Assembly (NCBI GenBank): GCA_036261915.1
Contig: DATAJX010000002.1
Location: 1-64,000 of the forward strand
Origin: DATAJX01 sp036261915
Lineage (GTDB): Bacteria; Pseudomonadota; Alphaproteobacteria; UBA2136; UBA6156
Direction: 5' to 3'
Length of the DNA stretch: 64,000 nt
Part shown: in pieces, positions 8,223-15,519 of the stretch
Layout: the number at the start of each line of letters is the position of its first letter
Numbering within the stretch: the first letter of the stretch is position 1
Translations under genes and position numbers: made by a program
The notes under the pieces: model-generated
Seen by the model: only the letters and a program-made list of their open reading frames with translations
Told to the model about the DNA's origin: nothing
The model's database searches: none

Positions 8223-8889
8223 AGGCGCTCCTTTTTGTTAGGTTGGATTTAACGGCTCCTACCCAAGCACGGTAAGCAGCTGCGCGGAGGTGAACACCAT
8301 CGGATGTGATTGAAGGTGACAAACTGTTGCTGCTGTCGGTTACCTGGGGACGTATATCAATGAAGGTGACGCCGCGCTTGCCGCTGAAGCTGGCCTTCAT
8401 GGCGTCGTTTAGTGCCCGAATTTGAGAGTTCCACTTACTGCCGTTGGGGATGCCCTCAGCCACTGGTAAAACGTAACTGAGAAACACCTGGGCGTCAGAG
8501 GCGGTAACAACATCGGCAATCTTTTGGAGATTAGCCAGTATCGCTGGCGTGGCGATACCGTGCATAACGTCATTAACCCCAACCATGAGGAACACTGCCT
8601 TGGGGTGCAACCTCAAGACCTGGGGCAGCATTGCCAGAATATCAGCGGAGGTTGCTCCGCCTACGCCGCGGTTAACCAGGTCGTGGCGGCCGGTCAACTC
8701 GGCCCAAGGTACATTTTCTGTGAGGCTGTCGCCCAACATGACAGTATCGGCCCGTTTCACCGGTGATAGGGCGTAGATTTCAGCCTGCACGATTGTGTGG
8801 GCCGTGATTGGGTAAGGTTTTGGCCTAGTATGAGCCTCATGAATAGCAACGCCACGCACTACAGCGTAGGCGATAGCGGCGCCAGTCAA
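8215..8889 (-). CDS. SGNH/GDSL-family hydrolase
   Basis: All four SGNH blocks are present: GDSL at 53-56 with nucleophile Ser55, NRGVGGATSAD with the oxyanion Gly, GVND with Asn106, and SDGVHL with Asp197 and His200. These enzymes cleave esters of lipids, acetylated sugars or peptidoglycan. The N-terminus is hydrophobic (GAAIAYAVVRGVAI), suggesting a membrane anchor or signal. The TTG start at 8889 cuts into this helix. The frame is open upstream to 8976, where an ATT at 8943 has AAGAGG 9 nt before it and would complete the anchor. No ATG or GTG is available. Confidence 0.8.
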   Translation of the reverse strand: MTGAAIAYAVVRGVAIHEAHTRPKPYPITAHTIVQAEIYALSPVKRADTVMLGDSLTENVPWAELTGRHDLVNRGVGGATSADILAMLPQVLRLHPKAVFLMVGVNDVMHGIATPAILANLQKIADVVTASDAQVFLSYVLPVAEGIPNGSKWNSQIRALNDAMKASFSGKRGVTFIDIRPQVTDSSNSLSPSITSDGVHLRAAAYRAWVGAVKSNLTKRSAYE

Positions 8890-9250
8890 CGCCGCGCCTA
8901 GCAGGCGAAGTTGGGAATCAACGCTTGGCAGCGCGTAGTTAATAGTGACCGCCCTCTTGGTTATAACAAAACGGCCTCAAAAGAGAGGCCGGGTGTTAAT
9001 AACCGTCGTTGAACGGCGCGATGCCTTTGGGCTTACGCCTTGGACAGAGCACCACCACCCGGCCATAGGTATGTCCGAGGGTTTGTGTTCTATACACAAA
9101 CAGCACCTTTCTTGGCGGTGCCTGCCATCAACGAGGGGTTATTAATCCCCGGAGTCGTTCTCACGTCTCCACTGGCCAAGCTAAGAGGGAATGCAAGCAG
9201 GGTCAATAACAGTGTTGAATGTGCCGTAGCACTAACGTAGCACAGAAAAA
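8890..9250. other. Hairpin-rich non-coding interval at the element edge
   Basis: No convincing gene. Several short hairpins follow one another: CGGCCTC/GAGGCCG at about 8971-8990 (followed on the minus strand by TTTT, terminator-like), GTTTGTG/CACAAAC near 9081-9101, GCACC/GGTGC near 9103-9121, and GGGG/CCCC near 9135-9150. I found no SRP, RNase P or tmRNA signature. It may hold an attachment region or an uncharacterised RNA. Confidence 0.4.
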
Positions 9251-9251
9251 C

Positions 9252-9277
9252 AAAGCCCTGCTCATTGCAGGGCTAAG
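9252..9277 (-). terminator. Intrinsic terminator after tRNA-fMet
   Basis: On the minus strand AGCCCTG...CAGGGCT forms a 7-bp stem followed by TTTGTTTTTC, 13 nt beyond the tRNA 3-prime end. Confidence 0.8.
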
Positions 9278-9289
9278 TTATTGAAATAT

Positions 9290-9366
<77 letters not shown>

Positions 9367-9526
9367 ATACCTGCGTTAATCACACCCAAGGCGTGTTTGA
9401 ATAAAAATAACGCTGCGCCTTGTAGCCGGGTGCACCGCTTGATGTCAACCCCGTTGACCATACCGCTTTACTCTGTTGTTATGACTCACCCTTTCAACCC
9501 CAACGCATAAAAAACGGAGTGTTACC

Positions 9527-9733
9527 ATGGCCGCTAAAACCAAAAAAACCGCCGCTAAGGCAAAAGCCAAACCCGCTGCAAAGCCTGCCGCCAAGGTCGC
9601 TTCCAAGCCCGCCGCCCGCAAGGGTAACAAAGATTTAGTGGGCTGCATTGTGGCCTACGCCCAGGCCAACCCGGCCGTAGCCGTGGTGGGCATCATTGTT
9701 CTGCTGGTAGCTTTTGTTCTGTTTATCAAGTAG
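9527..9733 (+). CDS. Membrane-anchored histone-H1-like small protein
   Basis: 68 residues: an N-terminal Lys/Ala/Pro-rich tail (about 1-36, repeats of KAKAKPAAKPAAK type, like bacterial H1 tails) joined to one C-terminal transmembrane helix (PAVAVVGIIVLLVAFVLFIK). A GGAG ribosome-binding site lies 7 nt upstream. The tail would bind DNA or other polyanions and the helix would hold it in the inner membrane. ElaB/YqjD-type membrane-anchored ribosome-binding proteins are a conceptual parallel, but the sequence is not theirs. A terminator follows, so it is monocistronic. Confidence 0.75.
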   Translation: MAAKTKKTAAKAKAKPAAKPAAKVASKPAARKGNKDLVGCIVAYAQANPAVAVVGIIVLLVAFVLFIK

Positions 9734-9759
9734 AACATCGCCTGCGGGTATTGCTGTTT

Positions 9760-9786
9760 AAAGGGCCGCTTGCGGCCCTTTGCTTT
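9760..9786 (+). terminator. Terminator after the H1-like gene
   Basis: AAGGGCCGC TTGC GGCCCTT hairpin followed by TGCTTT; it lies between the small gene and tRNA-Gly. Confidence 0.65.
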
Positions 9787-9803
9787 GGCAAAACCCCTTA
9801 AAG

Positions 9804-9877
9804 GCGGGCGTAGCTTAATGGTAAAGCTTCGGTTTTCCAAACCGATGTCGTGGGTTCGATTCCCATCGCCCGCTCCA
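9804..9877 (+). tRNA. tRNA-Gly (UCC)
   Basis: 74 nt with encoded CCA; acceptor stem GCGGGCG/CGCCCGC, anticodon loop TTTCCAA (TCC), TPsiC arm GGTTCGATTC. Followed by two partial copies of its own 3-prime end. Confidence 0.95.
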
Positions 9878-9931
9878 TTTAGCCCCTTCGGGGCAGATAT
9901 GTTGTGATGGGGCGTTCCGCTTTGCTTCAGG

Positions 9932-9948
9932 TCCCATCGCCCGCTCCA
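9932..9948 (+). repeat. Partial copy of tRNA-Gly 3-prime end (exact, 17 nt)
   Basis: TCCCATCGCCCGCTCCA repeats the last 17 nt of tRNA-Gly 71 nt downstream. It has no 5-prime half, so it is not a tRNA gene; it looks like an attachment-site scar or a truncated duplicate. Confidence 0.75.
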
Positions 9949-9989
9949 AAGTTTCTTGCGGAAACAGCCTGAAGGTGGTGGGCGGCGGC

Positions 9990-10005
9990 TCCCATCGCCA
10001 CTCCA
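9990..10005 (+). repeat. Second, degenerate copy of tRNA-Gly 3-prime end
   Basis: TCCCATCGCCACTCCA matches the same tRNA-Gly terminus with one deletion and one substitution, 58 nt after the first copy. Confidence 0.6.
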
Positions 10006-10118
10006 ATGATTTTCCCGAAAACAGCCGATTTGTACGCATTAATCTTGCAACAGGCATAAGGCGAATAGTCTGCGGTAGAGGTGTCAGGTAGCCATGGGGT
10101 TGCTATGTATAAGGGAAT

Positions 10119-10982
10119 ATGAAACGGATATTTTCCCGGTTTCTAGCCATTCAGGCAGGTGTCCTGCTGGGGGCCATTGCGGCCGGCAATGCCGTGGCCG
10201 CCGAGTCTTCGGCCCAGGTCGTCACCCAGCCCCATCTTGAAGTGCGCAACAAGCTTGAAAGCGACCTTGTGGGCGGCATCAACACCAGCAGCACCAACAT
10301 CCTCAACGACGTCAGCAACACCATTGCCTGCGCGCAGCAAACCAAGCTTTACAACAAAACCAACGGCACCTGCGTCAACATTGAAAGCACCGACGTGGCC
10401 CCGGCCGAAGAAACCGGCCCGTTCACCAAAACCTGGAGCACGCCCGGCACCTACACCTTTAATGTGCCCGATTACACCACCATCGTCATGTATGCTTGGG
10501 GGGCGGGTGGCGGTGGCTCGGCCGGTTCTTATGTGTGCCCGCCCAATGCAAACCCTTATTGGTATAACTACTGCATTATGTATACGGTTACTTATCCGCA
10601 ATATCTTTCGACTGCCATCGCCTATTATGGTGCTTATCTTGCGGTAACGCCCGCCTCCAATGGTGGCGATAGTGGTGTTATGGCACCGGTGCCTGCCACG
10701 GCCGGTGGCGGCAAAGGGGGCGGCGTAAGCGGTTCGCCGGTTTCAAGTGGGGCCGATGAAACAAAAACCAGCGGCGGTTCGGCGGGCGGCGCGGCCGGTA
10801 CGTATGGGGTTGTCGGCGGTGCCGGGGGCTATGCCTATAAAGCCTTTAAAAACGGTGCCGCCGGTGCGCCGGTTAAAAACACGGCCCTGACCATTCAGGT
10901 TGGTGTCGGTGGCGCTCCTTCGGGTAATGGCGGTGCCGGCAAGCCGGGCAAGGTTTCCATTTACTGGATGCAACGCCAATGA
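10119..10982 (+). CDS. Secreted glycine-rich protein, first of three paralogues
   Basis: 287 residues. Signal peptide to about residue 28 (LLGAIAAGNAVAA). A disulphide-type motif follows, C71...KLYNKTNGTC85, shared with the next two genes. The middle (TWSTPGTYTFNVPDYTTIVM, then WGAGGGGSAGS) and the Gly-rich C-terminus resemble the glycine-rich domain found in phage tail fibres and surface adhesins. Probably exported to the periplasm or cell surface. The stop overlaps the next ATG (ATGA), so the three genes form one coupled operon. The precise role is unknown. Confidence 0.75.
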   Translation: MKRIFSRFLAIQAGVLLGAIAAGNAVAAESSAQVVTQPHLEVRNKLESDLVGGINTSSTNILNDVSNTIACAQQTKLYNKTNGTCVNIESTDVAPAEETGPFTKTWSTPGTYTFNVPDYTTIVMYAWGAGGGGSAGSYVCPPNANPYWYNYCIMYTVTYPQYLSTAIAYYGAYLAVTPASNGGDSGVMAPVPATAGGGKGGGVSGSPVSSGADETKTSGGSAGGAAGTYGVVGGAGGYAYKAFKNGAAGAPVKNTALTIQVGVGGAPSGNGGAGKPGKVSIYWMQRQ

Positions 10983-11494
10983 AAAACATGACACGCTTTA
11001 ACCTGCTGCTGGCCACCGCCTTTGCGGTGCTGGCACCCCTTGCGCCTACGGCCCTCGAGCAAAGCGCCGTGGGGGGCACCGGCCCGACCCTGCTGAACAA
11101 CAAGCTGAACTCCACCATGGTCAATGCCGGCATGGACAGCATTGATGCCCGTATGCAGAACATCATCAATTGCCAAAAGGTCAACAAGCTCTGGAATGGC
11201 ACCGCCTGCGTCGATATCAATACCGGTGGCCCGGGCGGTACGGTGCAAATGGAGGTTGTGATGGGCCCCACCCGCACCGTGCAGGCCAATACGCCGGGCC
11301 CGGTGGTTCCGCTGGCTAGTGGTTCGATGGCCAGTTGCGGGTTCCTTGACCAGTGGCGCTGTGCCAGCAACGCGTGCCAAAGCCTTTATACGTGCAGCGA
11401 TATTTCGATGTATCCCGACGTTAACCAGGTGAACGGCAAGCTGGTGATCACGCCCAAATATTGCCAGACAACCCTTTATTCGGTGCCTTGCTGA
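10979..11494 (+). CDS. Secreted Cys-rich protein, second of three paralogues
   Basis: 171 residues with a signal peptide (LLLATAFAVLAPLAPTA). It shares the motif C65QKVNKLWNGTAC77 and the preceding helical segment with its neighbours. The C-terminal half has several more cysteines (SCGFLDQWRC, ACQSLYTC, YC, PC at the end), suggesting a disulphide-bonded extracytoplasmic fold. Starts 4 nt inside the upstream gene and its stop overlaps the next ATG. Minor pilin-like or surface adhesin roles are possible; I do not recognise a named family. Confidence 0.75.
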   Translation: MKNMTRFNLLLATAFAVLAPLAPTALEQSAVGGTGPTLLNNKLNSTMVNAGMDSIDARMQNIINCQKVNKLWNGTACVDINTGGPGGTVQMEVVMGPTRTVQANTPGPVVPLASGSMASCGFLDQWRCASNACQSLYTCSDISMYPDVNQVNGKLVITPKYCQTTLYSVPC

Positions 11495-12060
11495 TGAAAA
11501 ACACCCTTACCCTTTGCCTGATGCTGGCGGCCGCGCTGCAAGCGCCTGCAGGTTATGCCATCGAGAAATCGAGCGCATTGCCTGTCACCAACGCCGACCG
11601 TGCGGCCAAGAACAGCACCAGCAGTTTTGACGGCCACAACACGTCTTTCCTCGGCACCATGAACACCTCGCTCACCACCGTGAGCAACCAGGTGAAGAAT
11701 GTCGAAAACTGCAATAACCAGGGCAAGCTCTGGAACGGCACCACCTGCTGGGACCCGGCCGCCGACAAGCCCATCAGCACCACCGCCATTTATGGACCGG
11801 CCAGCACATGGTATGGCACCCAAGCCAACGTTACATGGCTTGGGGGTGACTGTTGTGCATGGTACTTTTCTTACACCTGTACATGCTCGGCCGCCGAATC
11901 GGCACCCACCATCCGGCGTTACGGCAACCTGGTCATTCTGGAACCCCGCACCTGCTACAGCCGAGGCCCCGGCAGTGTGCCTGCGTTGGGTAAAGGGTAT
12001 GCCGACCCTAACGGTGTGGCGCTTAACTGGGCCCGGGGCGTTTGTGCCGCCCAACCGTAA
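11494..12060 (+). CDS. Secreted Cys-rich protein, third of three paralogues
   Basis: 188 residues from the ATG that overlaps the previous stop (TGATG); this start places a good signal peptide (LTLCLMLAAALQAPAGYA) at the N-terminus. It carries the shared motif C73NNQGKLWNGTTC85 and more cysteine pairs downstream (GDCCAW, TCTC, RTCY, GVC). Same operon and probably the same surface structure as the two genes before it. A strong terminator follows. Confidence 0.75.
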   Translation: MKNTLTLCLMLAAALQAPAGYAIEKSSALPVTNADRAAKNSTSSFDGHNTSFLGTMNTSLTTVSNQVKNVENCNNQGKLWNGTTCWDPAADKPISTTAIYGPASTWYGTQANVTWLGGDCCAWYFSYTCTCSAAESAPTIRRYGNLVILEPRTCYSRGPGSVPALGKGYADPNGVALNWARGVCAAQP

Positions 12061-12074
12061 TGGCATTTAAAACA

Positions 12075-12096
12075 AAAGGGCCCCAAGGGGCCCTTT
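12075..12096 (+). terminator. Terminator of the three-paralogue operon
   Basis: AAAGGGCCCC AA GGGGCCCTTT, a perfect 10-bp stem; it can act on both strands. Confidence 0.75.
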
Positions 12097-12145
12097 AAAA
12101 CGCTTATGAAATTTGCTTTTGGCCGAGCCACGACGCGGTACAGAA

Positions 12146-12170
12146 AAAAACGGCCCCGGGAGGCCGCTTT
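12146..12170 (-). terminator. Terminator after tRNA-Thr
   Basis: On the minus strand GCGGCCTCCCGGGGCCG is followed by seven T residues just beyond the tRNA 3-prime end. Confidence 0.75.
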
Positions 12171-12173
12171 TTC

Positions 12174-12248
12174 TGGTGCTGCTGAACTGGATTGAACAGT
12201 CGACCTCGTCATTACCAATGACGTGCTCTACCACTGAGCTACAGCAGC
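12174..12248 (-). tRNA. tRNA-Thr (GGU)
   Basis: 75 nt with encoded CCA; acceptor GCTGCTG/CAGCAGC, D arm GCTCAGTGGTAGAGC, anticodon loop TTGGTAA (GGT), TPsiC arm GTTCAATCC. Confidence 0.95.
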
Positions 12249-12303
12249 ACGTGGGCGTAACTACGGGTATTGGGGGCCGCCGTCAAGCAGGTTGCATGCA
12301 AAA

Positions 12304-12336
12304 ACCGCCCCCGGGCAGGCCGGGGGCGGTTTTTTT
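12304..12336. terminator. Bidirectional terminator, yciF-like gene
   Basis: ACCGCCCCC...GGGGGCGGT stem with A and T tracts on both sides; serves the minus-strand gene whose stop is at 12349. Confidence 0.75.
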
Positions 12337-12348
12337 AACCAAGGCCGC

Positions 12349-12963
12349 TTAATGCTTGTGGCTGCGGTTGCCCTTGTGCGTGGCGGTTTTGCGCTGGCTG
12401 GCGATCATGGCCGCGTGGGCTTCGCCCAGCCCTTCGGCGGCCGTGCGGTTCACCGATTTATCGGCCAGCTTGGTCAGCAGCTCGTCGGTCTGTTCCTCTT
12501 CGGCCAGTGTCTGCTCCAGCAGGCGGGCGGCCTCTTTGTGGCCCATTTCGCGGGCCCAGGCGGCCAGCGTGCCGTAGCGCGCCATTTCGTAGTGCTCGAA
12601 CGCCTGGCCAGCCGCCAGCAGCCCGGCATCGCGCGCCGGTTCGGCGGCGGTGTCGATCACTTCCTGCCCTTCCTCGATCAGCCCCTTGGCGGCCTGGCAG
12701 GTTTTGCGCTCGGGCTCTTCGCCGATGCTGTCGAACACCTGCTCGAGCCGCTCGATCTGCCCCTTGGTTTGGGTCTCGTGTTTGCGGAATGCGGCCTTCA
12801 GCTCGCTGTTCTGGCTGTTTTCGGCCATGTGCGGCAGGGCTTCCAGCACCTGGTGTTCGGCGTCGTAAATGTCGCGCAGCATTTCAACAAAGTTGTCGTG
12901 CAGGGTTTTCAGTTCGCTGTCGCCGGTGAACATTTCTTTGATCTGGGTGGTGACGCTGGTCAT
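12349..12963 (-). CDS. YciF/YciE-like ferritin-fold stress protein (DUF892)
   Basis: 204 residues from the ATG at 12963, chosen because AAGGAG lies 7 nt upstream; the longer frame has no ribosome-binding site. The pattern LHDNFVEMLRDIYDAEHQVL, the repeated EHYE/AEEEQTDELL helices and the basic C-terminus match the DUF892 four-helix bundle. Family members are diiron or metal-binding, ferritin-like stress proteins. Carboxylates of the DAEHQ and EHYE helices are the likely metal ligands. Monocistronic between tRNA-Thr and tRNA-Arg. Confidence 0.88.
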   Translation of the reverse strand: MTSVTTQIKEMFTGDSELKTLHDNFVEMLRDIYDAEHQVLEALPHMAENSQNSELKAAFRKHETQTKGQIERLEQVFDSIGEEPERKTCQAAKGLIEEGQEVIDTAAEPARDAGLLAAGQAFEHYEMARYGTLAAWAREMGHKEAARLLEQTLAEEEQTDELLTKLADKSVNRTAAEGLGEAHAAMIASQRKTATHKGNRSHKH

Positions 12964-13145
12964 GGTGTGCTCCTTTGGCTCTTGGCCTCTTGTTGGTTGA
13001 ACGTGACCAACCGTAGGCGGTGCGCTGCAAAGGTTCAAAGCGGGGCAGGGGCCATTACCCTAAATGTTATGCAAGTTATAAAGGGCCCGGCGTAAAAGCG
13101 AAGCGGCTTTGGAAACGCCGGTTTTGCGTGCTATAGAGGGCGCAT

Positions 13146-13222
13146 GTGCCCGTAGCTCAACTGGATAGAGCACCGGACTTCTACTCCGGCGGTTGGTGGT
13201 TCGACTCCTCCCGGGCACGCCA
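13146..13222 (+). tRNA. tRNA-Arg (UCU)
   Basis: 77 nt with encoded CCA; acceptor GTGCCCG/CGGGCAC, anticodon loop CTTCTAC (TCT), TPsiC arm GGTTCGACTCC. No 3-prime duplicate is seen after this one, unlike tRNA-Gly and tRNA-Trp. Confidence 0.95.
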
Positions 13223-13374
13223 TTTTCCCTTTCCATAACTCTGCCTGTTACACAGGCATGCTGCGTACATTCGCTTGATTTTTGTATGCGCGTTATGCAC
13301 AGTCGCATACAACTTTGGTGTGCCATGGCGCACCCCAACACCAATAAACGACAGGGATAACAGGGAGAATCAAT

Positions 13375-14625
13375 ATGTGGCGTACAGCAGCAATTCTGGC
13401 GGCAATCGCGGCCTTTTTATATGTGGCGGTGGCCGGGGTCAAATGGCTGCAGCCCCGCATCGCCGATGACATCCAGGGCCGCACCACCACCATGCTGGCC
13501 CAACACGGCATGCTGTGGGCCGATGTAGCCGTCGACGGCCGCACCGTCATCCTGTCGGGCGAAGCCCCCAGCGCCGAAGCCGCCGAAGAAGCCGCCGCCG
13601 CCGTGCACGGCGTGTTCGGCGTGGCCGTGGTGTCGAACAACCTGGTGGTTGCCGAAGCCAAGCCCATGCGCAAGCGCGCCAACAGCGACTACCAGCTCAC
13701 CATCAACAAAGAAGGTGAGCACCTGACCATCACCGGCGTGGTGCCCGACGAAAACACCCAGGCCTTGCTCGAACGCCTGGCCAAAACCCACTACATGGAT
13801 GCCGACATCAGCAGCAGCCTGGTGGTCAAGGCCGGGGCCCCGGCGGGCTGGCGCAGCGCCGTGGGTACGGTGTTGTTCAACCTCACCCAGTTTGAAAACG
13901 TGACCGCCACCATCATCGGCGACAAGATCCGCATCAACGGCGAAGTGCTCGACACCACCTACAGCGACGCCGCCGCCGGTGCCATCAAGGCCGCCATGCC
14001 CACCGCCTACAACATGAAGATGGACGTCGAAGTGGTCACCCCCACCGAAGTGAAGGTTGAAGCCGCCGCGGCCAGCCCCACCGAGCCCACCCCCGCCACG
14101 GAAACCGAGGCCAAGGCCGAAGAAAAGGCCGCCGCCATCGAGCCCGCCGCCGGCGAACCCGCCAAGAGCAAGCTCGACGAAGTGAAGAGCCTGTTTGCCA
14201 GCAAGGAAGAACCCAAGGCCGAAGCGAAAGCCGAAGCCACGGCTGAAACCAAGGCCGAACCCGCCAGCTACAGCTGCAGCGACATGGCCGACATCAGCAA
14301 GAACGTTGTCCACTTCGACTTCGACAGCGCCAAGCTGCGCGCCGACCAGAAGCCTGTTGTAGCCAAGGTTGCCGGCACCCTCAAGGCCTGCGACAACGCC
14401 AAGGTTGAAGTGCTGGGCTACACCGACGCCACCGGCAGCGCGCTGTACAACGTCTGGCTCTCCGAACAACGTGCCGAAAGCACCGTGCGCGGCATGATCC
14501 GCCAGGGCGTGAAGCGTGAAAACACCGTGGCCAAGGGCATGGGCGCCGAAAACCCGCTGGTTCCCAACGACACCCGCGAACATCGCGCGATGAACCGCCG
14601 CGTTGAGTTCAAGGCTGCCCAATAA
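13375..14625 (+). CDS. Inner-membrane-anchored BON-like/OmpA-domain protein
   Basis: 416 residues. One N-terminal helix (ILAAIAAFLYVAVAGV), then two BON-like repeats (GRTVILSGEAPSAEAAEEA and HLTITGVVPDENTQALLERL), an Ala/Glu/Lys-rich linker of about 60 residues, and a C-terminal OmpA peptidoglycan-binding domain (VVHFDFDSAKL, LGYTDATGSALYN, LSEQRAESV-type and NRRVEF blocks). The OmpA domain should bind peptidoglycan from the periplasm. The same BON plus OmpA architecture occurs in ArfA/OmpATb of mycobacteria. GGGAG precedes the ATG and a terminator follows. Confidence 0.85.
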   Translation: MWRTAAILAAIAAFLYVAVAGVKWLQPRIADDIQGRTTTMLAQHGMLWADVAVDGRTVILSGEAPSAEAAEEAAAAVHGVFGVAVVSNNLVVAEAKPMRKRANSDYQLTINKEGEHLTITGVVPDENTQALLERLAKTHYMDADISSSLVVKAGAPAGWRSAVGTVLFNLTQFENVTATIIGDKIRINGEVLDTTYSDAAAGAIKAAMPTAYNMKMDVEVVTPTEVKVEAAAASPTEPTPATETEAKAEEKAAAIEPAAGEPAKSKLDEVKSLFASKEEPKAEAKAEATAETKAEPASYSCSDMADISKNVVHFDFDSAKLRADQKPVVAKVAGTLKACDNAKVEVLGYTDATGSALYNVWLSEQRAESTVRGMIRQGVKRENTVAKGMGAENPLVPNDTREHRAMNRRVEFKAAQ

Positions 14626-14641
14626 GGCCGAACCCTGCAAA

Positions 14642-14671
14642 AAAGCCGGTGCAACTGCACCGGCTTTTTTT
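14642..14671 (+). terminator. Terminator of the OmpA-domain gene
   Basis: AAAGCCGGTGCA ACTGCACCGGCTTT stem followed by a T run. Confidence 0.85.
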
Positions 14672-14688
14672 ATGGAGAGGGAACCTGG

Positions 14689-15390
14689 TCAGGCGGCCAC
14701 GGTCTCGATCACCGGCTTGATGAACAGTGTGGGCAGCAGGCGCTCGGCTGCGGCGTAGTCGCCTTCGCACAGCGCGCTGGTCAGCCGCATTTGCGCCTGC
14801 GCCAGCGTGTCGGTATAGGCCTGCGCGCCAAAGGCCCGGGTGCGCTGCGCCTGCGTGAACTGCAACAGCAGGTTCACCACGTGGCCGGGCAGGGTCTGGC
14901 CGCTCAGCTTCACCAGCATCAGGTGCCAGCGGTTTTCAAGCGCCACGTTGTCGGCGGGGGCGGCCTGACGGTTCACCACATGCTGGTAAAGCTCTTGCCG
15001 CTGGGCGGGGGTGGTGTGGCTGGAAGGCTGGGCCAGGTGCACCAGCAAATTGCGCAGCAACTGCTGGTGCATGGCGTGCACCTCGTCAATGGTGGTGCCG
15101 CTGGCGATCAGTACCAGCGCCAGTTCGCGCAGCATGGGCGCGGGGTCGGGCTTGCGCACGTAGCTGCCGCGGCCGGGCGTGACGTCGAGCACGCCGTTGC
15201 TGCGCAGCGTTTGCAGCGCCTCGCGCACGGTGGTGCGGCTTACGCCGTAGTGCTGGCACATTTCGGCTTCGGTGGGTATGCGGCGACCGGCGCACAGTTC
15301 GCCGCTGCCGATCATGTTCTTCAGGTCGTCGGCAATCTGCTGACTGCGACGGGCACGCGGGAAGAGGGTATTGAATGCAGCTAAAGCCAT
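14689..15390 (-). CDS. GntR-family transcriptional regulator (FadR-type)
   Basis: 233 residues from the ATG at 15390; the longer frame adds an unrelated hydrophobic leader. The winged HTH (about 15-78) is typical GntR: QQIADDLKNMIGSGELCAGR, then PTEAEMCQHYGVSRTTVREA and the wing GRGSYVRKP. The C-terminal helical region looks like an FCD ligand-binding domain. The target is unknown; the neighbours (ugd, OmpA-domain gene) give no clear hint. A near-consensus promoter lies upstream. Confidence 0.88.
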   Translation of the reverse strand: MALAAFNTLFPRARRSQQIADDLKNMIGSGELCAGRRIPTEAEMCQHYGVSRTTVREALQTLRSNGVLDVTPGRGSYVRKPDPAPMLRELALVLIASGTTIDEVHAMHQQLLRNLLVHLAQPSSHTTPAQRQELYQHVVNRQAAPADNVALENRWHLMLVKLSGQTLPGHVVNLLLQFTQAQRTRAFGAQAYTDTLAQAQMRLTSALCEGDYAAAERLLPTLFIKPVIETVAA

Positions 15391-15420
15391 GGTTGTTTTC
15401 TTTCGCTTAGGTTGCGACGT

Positions 15421-15448
15421 ATTATATATTACAACTATAAGTAGTAAA
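15421..15448 (-). promoter_or_regulatory. Promoter of the GntR gene
   Basis: On the minus strand TTTACT (-35), a 16-bp spacer and TATAAT (-10) lie about 30-58 nt before the start codon, in an AT-rich island. Confidence 0.6.
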
Positions 15449-15519
15449 TAGGGTATGGCGCAATAAACGTCAGAATGACGTTTCACTTAAGCTGGCTTAC
15501 GTAAAAGCGGGGCGGCTGG

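Noticed and set aside
8945..9240. Two plus-strand frames of 66 codons each
   Set aside because: No ribosome-binding site, no protein-like composition, and they overlap the hairpin-rich interval.
8890..9250. Possible tmRNA, SRP RNA or RNase P RNA
   Set aside because: The conserved core sequences of these RNAs (for example GGAAGCAGCC-type SRP loop or GAGGAAAGTCC of RNase P) are absent on both strands.
9932..10005. Additional tRNA-Gly genes
   Set aside because: Only 16-17 nt of the 3-prime end are present; there is no D arm, anticodon arm or 5-prime acceptor strand.
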